This document shows positions 55,063 to 64,000 of a stretch of 64,000 nt of DNA, in pieces (the stretch's first letter is position 1; the number at the start of each line of letters is the position of its first letter). The DNA comes from Flammulina velutipes (lineage: Eukaryota; Basidiomycota; Agaricomycetes; Agaricales; Physalacriaceae), in the NCBI GenBank assembly GCA_011800155.1, contig CM022377.1:1178001-1242000 (forward strand), read 5' to 3'. Position numbers and translations under genes: made by a program. The notes under the pieces are model-generated. The model was not told the DNA's origin. It worked only from the letters and a program-made list of their open reading frames with translations, and searched no databases.

Positions 55063-57520
55063 ATGACTTTATCGTTATTCCTATTCACCGCCTTGTGGCT
55101 GGCCCTCTTTGTCGTTGCGGGTCCCGTCTCGTACGTCGTATCAGCACCGTCGCCCCGGTCAGATACTTATACTTACTCGCAGCGGGCCACAGAGTAGCGA
55201 GCTAGCCCTTGTCGCGCTCAGGTGCGTCGTACACTGTCCACTATCGCATCTACTGACCCTGTTCGTTGACAGCACTCGAGATGAAGTTGTCACCGCTGTA
55301 CCCATGTTAGCCTCGTTCTTTCCCCTCGTCTCCTACGGCACAATCGCCTTTGTCATTGCCTACATAGCCGCCAAGTTCAAGTCGCTATTCCGGCTGCGAA
55401 GACGTGGACCGCATTACTTGGACGATGAGGATGAAGCGAGCGTCGAGTTGCTTCCAACTAGTACGGCCGACGTGCGCCCGGAGCTCCGGGACTTTGCTGT
55501 TCTCCCTCCTGTGGTCCTTTCGCCGCCACCGAGACTCGGTCGGCCGATGGAGCTTGCCCTCGACCGCCTCAAGTCGGGCCGAAGTCATGGTCGGAGCCAC
55601 AGTCTTAGTCTCCCTTCCTCTTCGTCGCAGGCGACACTCAGGCCTCGTACGCCAGAGCATTCACTTTCACCGCGGTTCCATTCCACGCCCAACACTCCTT
55701 CGCCCCTCATCGATCTCTCCATCCCAGAAGGTATACATCCTAGGAAACCTTTCGTAAACGAGTGGGCGTCAGACGCGAACGTATCGTCTGACACGCTCTT
55801 TGGTGTCGGCAGGACGCTCTCGAACCGTAGTGAGGATATCGCGGATATCTACCTCAAGATGAAAGGCTCCGTCGCCGAGTCCGCGCCGCCCTCCCCCGTT
55901 GAGTCTCATGCCTCTGAACAGGATATCACCCTGGTGCAGACGGATGTTGACCTGATTGACTTCTCGCCGAAGCAGCGTGCTTTGATGCTCGAGTCGTCGA
56001 TCCTCAATGGTGGAATAGGGCCTGTGGATTCGCACAAGGCCAAAGTTTTGATCGACTTGGAGGACCGTAGGGTACCGGAACCTATTGTCGAACTGTTGGA
56101 CCTTTCGCAGTGGGACGAGTCTGATTGGGGATTCGACATCGTCAGTCCCTCCGTGGCTCCCGAGCCGCCCAGTCCTATCCAGGATGGACACGACGAAGCG
56201 CGTTCTGAGGGAGTGGATAAGGAAATCAAAGATCCCTTTGCGTCGCCTCATATGGCAACCTCGATTTTGGAGACTGCTGTCGAGGAGCCATCGGATGTAC
56301 ACGGAGTGAACCCATTCGCTTCTCCTTCCATCGCAATCGCGGCGTTGGCGGATGACGTGAACTATGTGCTTGACCAGAATCCGTTTGCTTCACCCGTACT
56401 CGACTCTCTCTCATTGGGACAAGAGGGCATCGATTCGACGTCGCTGGATGAGCCCTCGTCAAGCGACTTCGTGGCCAACGTTGATGCCATCGGAATGCCC
56501 ATGGATGAGGTTTCGTCGTTGGATGCGTCGGAGGACAGGTCTCCCTCTTCCTCGCCGGCATCTTCTGTCCTCGAAGTGACACAGCCGGTGTACGCACATC
56601 TAAACTCATCGTCGTCGCTACTTTTGAGCGCTGAGGAGCTATCTTCGGGGGACAATGACAATTCGGCTATTGGCGATGACAGTTTGGATTCCATGACGAA
56701 TTCGCCACTTCTGCCACACACAGATTCTGGAAATGAACTTCCAGAATTCCCTGTGGTGTCGGGCACCGAACTTCCACTGAGTGTGGATACCACTGTCGTC
56801 GCATGTAAAGCCCAGCCGGAGTCAGCTACCGTTCCTGAACATTCAGCGCTACCTTCCCCAGCCGAAGACCTCATTTCCCTTCCCCCTCTTAACGACCTTC
56901 TTAATGAACGCTACGATGATAATGACTCTCACGAAACTCTGGACAACCTGATGTCCACCGTATCCATTCCAGATCCCGACTTTCTTCCTTTGGTCTCTCC
57001 GCAGATGGATGTACAGACGCCCACGCCGCCTGATTCGCCGCTTCTCGTACCTGCGAAGAAGGCGAAGCCTGCCTGGTCGATTAGGGCTGCTGATGCTCCT
57101 GCGTTGGGACTGAGCGCCAGTGCGTCTTCTGTGGACGTGTCCTCTCCCGTGGAGAGTAATAAGGAAAAGAAAGAGCCTGTGGCTCTTGCTCTATCTGCTG
57201 CCCTAGAATCCACGCCCGTTCCCTCTCCTTCTCCGTCGCCTCCGATGTTGTCGACTGCTCTTCCTGGGTCGTTCCCTGCTGCAGAACCTACTCCAGCTCC
57301 GGTCGTTGAATCGAAAGCTGTCGAGAAGGCTGCGCAGCGACCGCGGGTGACGCGTTCTCCGATTGACATCGCGCTGGCGATGCAGCTGCGACCTGGGTTG
57401 GGCATTGGAGCTGACCCGGCGTGGATGGTGCGCTTTTTGATGTCGATGTTTGGCTGGATGGTGGTGTTGATATCTGGGACAGGGGGTTCGGAGGGGTATC
57501 ATTATCCGGTTAGACGTTAA
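55063..57520 (+). CDS. Membrane-anchored acidic disordered protein with NPF/DPF-ASP repeats
   Basis: I do not recognise a named family. Exon 1 (ATG 55063) encodes a signal-anchor LSLFLFTALWLALFVVAG. A small exon follows, and phase-consistent splicing joins LALVALSTRDEVVT to the big exon. A second hydrophobic segment MLASFFPLVSYGTIAFVIAY is followed by basic KFKSLFRLRRRG (cytosolic flank). The next ~600 residues are Ser/Pro/Asp-rich, with three copies of a (D/N)PFASP motif near 56235, 56309 and 56379. A last hydrophobic segment (FLMSMFGWMVVLISG) closes the protein before HYPVRR. NPF is the classical EH-domain ligand, so an endocytic or trafficking adaptor role is a reasonable inference. Confidence 0.72.
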
Positions 57521-58119
57521 CAGGTTTGAACTTTGAACTTTCACTCTCACTCATTCATCGCATGCATCATCAGTTTTCCCCTCTCCTGCATTTCATCTAC
57601 ATAGCTTGGATCATCATCTCGCATTTGTCTGTTTCTCCATTCGTGCATTTTCAGTATCGTACCGGAGCATTTTTAGTATTTAATCTGTAGCTAGCTATTC
57701 TTAATCTTGACTGGTCTTTTTGGTTTGTTCTTGGTCTGTGGTTCGGTGATGCGTTCAGATATTGTCTACTGACTTCGTTGCCCGTAGATTGATGGCCCGC
57801 ATGTTTACTATTGACCACACTTATCAGACTTCCGAGTCATCGCCCTGCGTCCGCCGACTAGCTCTTTCCAATGTTTTGCCGACTTAGCGCCTTCAATCAT
57901 GCCGTTTGTGTCGATTTGAATGTGCACAAGAATAAGTTCCACATTGTTAGGTCTAGTAACATTGCCATGGCACGGACGAAGAGACACACACTGACACTTG
58001 ACGCTTCTTCTTTTCTCATGGTGGTCATCGGGACTCTTATGATCGCCCTTGCCAACCATAAAAGAAAATGATAGATGTGCTCTTATCCGCATTTTCCTTC
58101 TTTCTAACCGTCTCTCCCA
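57521..58119. other. Intergenic
   Basis: T-rich 3' flank of the preceding gene and promoter of the esterase. Short frames on both strands have no similarity. Confidence 0.45.
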
Positions 58120-60366
58120 ATGCGACTTCTACAGCTCGTCGCGGTCATCGCTTGGGCGACGCATACCTCCAGCTGCAGTGCAGCGCCTAGGCCGCCGAAA
58201 GTCACATTGGATCTAGGCGCATTTACTGGTGTCGAGTCTGGAGACATTACTGAATTTCTTGGGATTCCCTTCGCAAGCGCGAGGTACGTTTATACGTCAT
58301 GCCACCTCCGAGCGCGACTTGACTTGTTGAACTTGGAGGCGATTCCGGCTGCCTCAGGCTGTTGGTTTGTACTTGGGGAGATATGACGCGACGGCGTTTG
58401 GCCCTTCGTGTCCTCAGCAGGTATCGGGGATGCCTGACCCTATTACCGACACATCGGAGGATTGTGAGCTTACTGTTAGGACTATTGCACACCTCTCATT
58501 GATGTTGTAGGTTTGACGATAAACGTGGTAAAGCCAACGCAGGACTCCAAGGCTAAACTTCCTGTTGTCGTGGTGCGTTTCTTTTGTGGTGCATACATGA
58601 TTGAATTGAGTTGGCCATATTAGTGGATCTATGGAGGTGTGTGTTTCTTGTGTCTGTGAATTTCAGTTGGGAGCTGAATTCTCTGAAGGTGGTTTTCAGA
58701 TTGGTGGCACTGTTCAGTAAGTCGCTATGTTGAAGCTTGACTTTATGATCCTCGGCTGAAACTGTTTGTCAGGTATAATGGCTCGAGTATCGTGTCGCGT
58801 TCCATCCAGCTAGGAGAGCCTGTGATTTATGTGTCCTTCAATTATCGCCTTTCTGGTGCGTGGAATCATGAGGAGCCATCCCGAGCCATCGGGAATAATG
58901 TATATCAGGATTTGGATTCTTGGCTAGTAAGGAAGTCAAGAAGGCTGGTGTAGGAAACCTGGGAATGCACGACCGTACGTTGCATGCCTCGATTCTGATT
59001 GGACATGATTGAATGTATGTTTAGAAATCATGGCGCTCAGATGGGTTCAAAGGTATATCGACACATTCGGTGGGGATCCCAAGAAAGTCACGATGTGAGC
59101 GTTGCATTCCGTGAGAGCGTTCCTTTGCTGATTTTTTGCAGATGGGGAGAGTCAGCTGGAGCGATCTCTGTAGCCTTGCACATGCTCGTTAATGACGGAG
59201 ACAATAGAGATCTCTTCCGAGCGGGTTTCATGCAATCGGGCTCCCCACCTGCTATTCTTGGTTTGGAAAATGGGCAGCAATGTATGAATGTTTACTGTTT
59301 CTTGTGTGGGGACATGGCTAAATCTCTTCTGTAGATTACGATGATGTCGTCAAAAAGACGGATTGTGCAAAGTCGGCAGACACTCTGGATTGCTTGAGAG
59401 CCGTCGATTATAACATCTTGAAAGAGGCTATCGACTCGTCAGCACCGTCTCTCACTGATTTCCAGGTTCGTGGACGCTTTACGATTCCCACAATTATACT
59501 AACTTCTTTTTGTAACAACTTATAGAGCTTCCCTCTTGCATGGCAGCCGCGTGTAGACAACGTACTCTTCAGTGACAACCCCCAACGTCTGGTTCAAAAA
59601 GGAAAGGTGGCGAATATTCCCATTGTCACAGGTTAGTCCTATCTGTAGTATGAGAAGTTGTTGAGCTCAACGAATTCTATCAAGGGGATTGCGATGACGA
59701 AGGGACCTTATTCGCGTTGGCCCAAACCAATTTGAGGTTGGTGATATTTCTGTGGCTTCACCAATCTTGTTTTGACGATACCTGTGTATAGTACCGATGC
59801 ACACTTTAAGGAATGGATAAAGAAGTTCGCATTACCTACTGCACCTGAACAGGAAATCGACCGTTTGCTGGAGCTATACCCGGCTGATCCAACACAGGGC
59901 TCGCCATTTGACACTGGCACCGACAACACAATAACTCCCCAATTCAAACGCTTTGCCGCCTTCCTTGGGGACATTATCTTCCAGGCTCCTCGCAGATTCT
60001 TCTTAGAAGAATTACCGAAGAAGCAGGATACCTATGCGTTTTGTAGGTGTTTCTTTTTGGATTGAACGGGAGCTGATAGCGTCTGTAGTATCCAAACGCT
60101 CCAAATCTGTCCCAGTAATGGGTGCTTCTCATGGTTCTGATATTGCACTTGCTTTCGGTGGCGATATGGCTGATTATCTTATTCGTTTTGCGGCCACGTT
60201 GAATCCTAATGGTGACACTGGGATCTCGTGGCCGAAGTGGACTGTTGAGTCGCGCGATATGTTGCTCTTTGAGGATGGGGATGTTCCTTTGAGTATTACG
60301 CAGGATACGTATCGCGAGGAGGCCATCAAGGCTGTCGTGAAGGTGTTTTTGGAGCATCCGGTTTGA
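58120..60366 (+). CDS. Secreted type-B carboxylesterase/lipase
   Basis: A cholinesterase-like serine hydrolase. A signal peptide (MRLLQLVAVIAWATHTSSC) leads into TLDLGAFTGVESGDITEFLGIPFA. Spliced exons give RFRLPQAVGLYLGRYDATAFG, PSCPQQVSGMPDP, VIYVSFNYRLSGFGFLAS and ALRWVQRYIDTFGGDPKKVT. The catalytic elbow is WGESAGAISVALHML (near 59140-59180). MQSGSPPAILG, the acid region TGDCDDEGTLFA and the histidine in MGASHGSDIALAFGG (near 60120) complete the triad. The protein ends VFLEHPV. At least ten short introns, some under 60 nt, interrupt it. Extracellular or wall-associated ester hydrolysis is likely; the substrate is unknown. Confidence 0.9.
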
Positions 60367-60615
60367 ACTATTGAACATTTATTTATGGGCATTGTTAGCA
60401 TCACTTTTTAGGGCTTTTGAATCATATTGTCATGGCATTCAATCCGCACATTGTCAATCCCTTGCGGCGCTATGCTGGCTTTTTTATGAATGTGGCGGGA
60501 TGCTCATGGCGGACTCGGTAACGGCAGATGCCGGCTATACTTTCGCTTGTGATTCACCAATGAGATCACTTGCATTTCGATCCTCCTCTTGTTCTTTCCT
60601 TCCTTTCAGCTCGTT

Positions 60616-63003
60616 ATGCTCAAGTCCAGACGACTGCTAGCGAAGGCTCTTCACCGTGCTTCACAGCGACGAAGCATCCAGCACACTGCGGTGCGTCGGG
60701 ATGAACTCTACAACCCAAAAACTGTCGAGCGAGTGGAAGACGAAGTCGACGTATGCATCGTCGGCGCGGGACCTGCTGGATTGAGTGCAGCTATTCGAAT
60801 AAAGCAGCTGGAGAGAGAGAAAGGGAAAGAAATTCGGGTTGTCGTATTGGAGAAAGGCGGTGAAGTAGGTGAGTGTGCTATACGACGTCCTCTCGGCATA
60901 AGCTCATTAAATCTAGGTGCCCATATATTATCTGGCGGTGTCCTCGAACCTCGAGCACTGTATGAACTACTTGGAGATCCGGCGACGTACGAAGAAAAGT
61001 ACGGTTCAAGAGCACCGCTCGACCAACCGGCGACATCGAGCAAGATGATTTACTTGACGAACAAGATGGCTCTTCCCCTACCTCACCCGCCGCAAATGGG
61101 GAACAAAGGTACGTTCATCTGCACGCTTGAGCTCACGCGCTGACCACCAAAAGGCAACTTCGTTATATCCTTGTCTGCATTGACTCGCTGGTTGGCCCAG
61201 GTAGCCGAGGAGCACTATGGCGTCGAAATCTACCCAGGCTTCTCTGGCGCCGGGCTGCTATATAGCGACGTACCCGATGCCGTAGATCCTTGGACTGGAT
61301 GGGCAGGCAAATGGGGCAAAGATGTTACGCGTATAAATCCTACACCAGCAACCCCGTCACCCGACAAAGTCCATAGCGTGCAGGGCATCTCGACGAACGA
61401 CGTCGGCGTCTCCAAGTCTGGTCACCTCAGGCCCAATTTTGAGCCCGGTATGGCCTTCCGAGCAAAAGTCACTCTCCTCGCCGAAGGTTCGCATGGCAGT
61501 CTCAGCAAACTTGCTCTAGCCAAGTACGGTCTTCGGAACGAGAGCGAACCCCAGACGTACGGTTTTGGGCTCAAGGAGGTATGGCGAATTGCAGCTGAAG
61601 GTGAGTCCGTCAATTTCCATGATGTATACCTTCATTAACGCGGATTAGATGGAAGTGCAAGCAATGGTCAATACAGGCCTGGAGAAGTTGTCCACACCTT
61701 GGGCTTCCCTCTTGATGCACAGACTTATGGTGGTGGTTGGGTCTATCATATGTCAAACGGCCTCGTCAGTCTAGGACTCGTGATAGGCGCAGACTGGAAG
61801 AATCCCTACCGTTCTCCGTATCGAGACCTCCAAAAGATGAAGCATCATCCTTACCTCCGAAAGCTGCTAGGCCCTACTGAGTCGTTTACGCCATCGCGTA
61901 TTGCATATGGTGCCCGCGTATTGACCGAAGGTGGACTCCAGTCTGTCCCGCTATTGCACTTCCCAGGAGGCGCGTTGATTGGATGCTCAGCTGGCTTCGT
62001 GAACATTGCGAAGATCAAAGGGATACATAACGCTATGAAGACTGGAATGCTTGGCGGCGAGGGTGCGTTCGAAGCTCTTTATCCCGCTGACGGATCGGAG
62101 GCGGACACGTCAAAGCCTGCGGATCTTTCTTCTTACACCGAGGCATTCAGGAAGTCATGGGTATACGATGATCTCAACGAGGTTAGGAATCTCAGACCGT
62201 CCTTTGCAACAAACTTGGGTATTTGGGCTGGCGTGGCTTACTCTGGCGTGGACTCTCTTTTGCTGAGAGGAAAAGGTCCATGGACGTTTAGACACACCAA
62301 AGAAGCAGAAAGGCTGAAGTACATTGTGAGCATCCAACTTTGCAATACTCCTTCTCAATTCTGACCATGGCGCTAGAATGCTTCCCCTACATTTGATTCC
62401 GCCCACACTGAGCCCGCTTCAAAACACAAGCCCATTGATTATCCACCATTCGAAGCGCCGCTGTCCACCGATTTGATGACTAGTGTGTCCTTGACTGGCA
62501 CAAACCACACAGAAGACCAGGAAGCACATCTCCGGGTTATTAAGTCCAAGGAGTACGAGAACGAGTGGTACGGGGATGCTGAACCTGCCGGAGCTGAGAC
62601 CATTTTGTCGAGGAAGCGAGAGCACGTCAAGACGAATGTGGGAGAGTTCGCAGGCCTTCTCGGTCGTGCGTGTCCTGCTGGTGTCTATGAATATGTCGAT
62701 GATGTAGGTGTTCAATTGACCATGACCGTATGAGTAAAGCTCACATCACTGCAGTCTTCCGTAGAATCTCAAGACGGCAAGAAACTGATTATCAACGCCC
62801 AAGTGAGTTGCAACGGTGTAGTCTTGATTGTGGTACTGATAACGCTCCAGAACTGTATCCATTGTAAGCTCTGCGATTTGAAGGTGCCTACTCAGGATAT
62901 CACTTGGACTGTTCCTGAAGGTGGAGGCGGGCCAAAGTACAGTACGTGTTTTGCTCCATCGACTCAATCGTTCGACTGAAGACATGCTATAGCCGTGACA
63001 TAA
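60616..63003 (+). CDS. ETFDH: Electron-transfer-flavoprotein:ubiquinone oxidoreductase
   Basis: A mitochondrial inner-membrane flavoprotein with one 4Fe-4S cluster that passes electrons from ETF (fatty-acid and amino-acid oxidation) to ubiquinone. The basic N-terminus [20 protein letters not shown] looks like a targeting peptide. The FAD-binding motif is [17 protein letters not shown]. Family blocks follow: [65 protein letters not shown] and [18 protein letters not shown]. The C-terminal ferredoxin-like part has [10 protein letters not shown] and, after two introns, [17 protein letters not shown], giving four cluster cysteines. A final intron leaves a last exon of a few codons (VT, stop 63001-63003). 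The ATG at 60616 is preferred over an upstream in-frame one at 60589 because of the targeting sequence. Confidence 0.95.
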
Positions 63004-63293
63004 CTTTGGCGATAACGAAGCGACCCACACTCTCATTTAATGTGTACTTTTTAGTGCTTCAATATTCCAGCGGGTTGTCCAGGCTTCTCTCCAGAGATAA
63101 TCATAGCGCGCTTTAAATAGGGCGGAATGTTGTCATCGCACCTGTCTCTGCGGTCCCGAGCACTTCTAGGTGTTGCTTTGGGCCGACACGACATGAGGGA
63201 TGTCGAGATATTCTACTAGTTAGACTTGTCTCCATGTTACAATACAAATAAGAATTAATGCGCCTTTTTTTCCCACGATGACTGGTTCGTCTC

Positions 63294-64000
63294 ATGCCAT
63301 TCAGTCACCACTCTCACTCGGGTCAATTTTGCAAACATGCCTCTGGCACACTGGAACAGGTCGTCCAAGCAGCAATCCTCCAGAAGTTTGTAGTATTTGG
63401 ACTGACAGAACACGTCCCGCGGTATCGCATTCAGGATCTCTACCCCGAAGAGGTGGCATTCAAATTTTCTCTCCTCATTTGCTATTTATGCCGAGGAATT
63501 TATAGAAAACTCTTTCCTTGGATGACTTGGGAACGCAGTTTGACGACTTCCTGGTTGAAGCAGCCCGTCTGAAGGCTCTTTACGCCGACCAAATTGATAT
63601 CCTAATCGGACTAGAAACGGAGTACATAACGGCCCAGGATCTTGACCGGCTCGCCACTCTGGCCAGTCGCGTCGAGTACGTTGTGGGATCCATACATCAC
63701 GTCAACGGTGTACCCATAGACTTCGATCTGCCCACGTTCGAGACGGCCTTACAGGCGTTCGCGTCCGCAGAATCCTTTTTATGTGCGTATTTCGAGGCGC
63801 AATACGAGCTGATACGACATGTCAAACCGGAGGTCATCGGCCACTTCGATCTGTGTCGCCTGTATACACCTGCTTTGCGGTTTGCGGACTATCCGGAGGT
63901 GCTAAAGCTGGTCGAGAGGAACGTGAAGGAGGCGGTTGAGTACGGTGCGCTCTTTGAAGTCAACGCATCTGCGTTTCGGAAGAAGTGGGATACTGCGTAT
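63294..64000 (+). CDS. HIS2: Histidinol-phosphatase, PHP family (3' end outside window)
   Basis: Removes phosphate from L-histidinol phosphate, the penultimate step of histidine synthesis. It starts MPFSHHSHSGQFCKHASGTL, giving the metal-binding H-x-H of PHP enzymes, then LTEHVPRYRIQDLYPEE, a family signature. An intron (about 63453-63507) joins to KTLSLDDLGTQFDDFLVEAA. Further blocks are IDILIGLETEYI, EYVVGSIHHVNGVPIDFD, EVIGHFDLCRLYTP and GALFEVNASAFRKKW, where the window ends. Metal ligands Glu (ETE), His (IHH) and His/Asp (GHFD) are visible. The C-terminal portion is beyond base 64000. Confidence 0.94.

Overview
The window reads as a gene-dense, intron-rich nuclear segment of a filamentous basidiomycete, most likely an Agaricomycete. 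The grounds are many 45-60 nt GT...AG introns, Agaricomycete-type families (NACHT-WD40 ends, F-box/LRR proteins, caspase-like proteins, crystallin-like small secreted proteins, an HNH-like protein with a disordered tail) and a SNF5 subunit ending in a GATA-type finger. Genus cannot be decided from the sequence alone. About 30 protein genes, two tRNA genes, two clear pseudogenes, one orphan WD40 fragment and one probable Helitron are visible.

Layout. 0-2.5 kb: 3' part of a BBE-type FAD oxidase (+). 2.7-6.0 kb: XPF/Rad1 repair nuclease (+). 6.8-8.3 kb: C2H2 zinc-finger factor (+). 8.7-10.7 kb: cyclopropane-fatty-acid synthase-like methyltransferase (+), convergent with a large HEAT-like, possibly Rif1-related gene (10.8-14.8 kb, -). 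15.0 kb: tRNA-Ala(CGC) (-). 15.2-20.3 kb: two F-box/LRR genes, a small conserved fungal gene, an orphan NACHT-WD40 tail and a frameshifted copy of the 37-38 kb gene. 20.7-25.0 kb: SRPK-like kinase (-), RRP9 (+), SnoaL-like protein (-). 25.4-29.6 kb: SNF5 (-), divergent from an alpha/beta hydrolase (31.1-32.4 kb, +). 32.4-34.7 kb: caspase-like gene (-). 34.8-36.9 kb: a tandem MYND-finger pair whose first copy is dead, with a Helitron-like element between the copies. 37.2-40.6 kb: serine-rich unknown (-) and HNH-like gene (+). 41.0-42.7 kb: unknown and APH-type kinase (both -). 44.1-46.7 kb: 2-hydroxyacid dehydrogenase (-) and an esterase-like protein lacking the usual nucleophile (+). 46.8-52.4 kb: secreted crystallin-like protein, large unknown and CaM-kinase (all -). 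52.8-64 kb: tRNA-Ser(AGA), PMP3 (-), thymidylate synthase, an NPF-repeat membrane protein, a type-B carboxylesterase, ETF-ubiquinone oxidoreductase and the start of histidinol-phosphatase.

Housekeeping genes (RAD1, RRP9, SNF5, CDC21, PMP3, ETF-QO, HIS2, tRNAs) are scattered among fast-evolving accessory families. No secondary-metabolite cluster or operon-like unit is evident. The two zones with decay and mobility are 17.8-19.0 kb (WD40 remnant plus pseudogene) and 34.8-36.9 kb (duplicated MYND genes with Helitron). No CRISPR, rRNA or viral sequence was seen. Coordinates of multi-exon genes run from start codon to stop codon and include introns; splice sites were placed by hand from reading frame and protein-family expectation.
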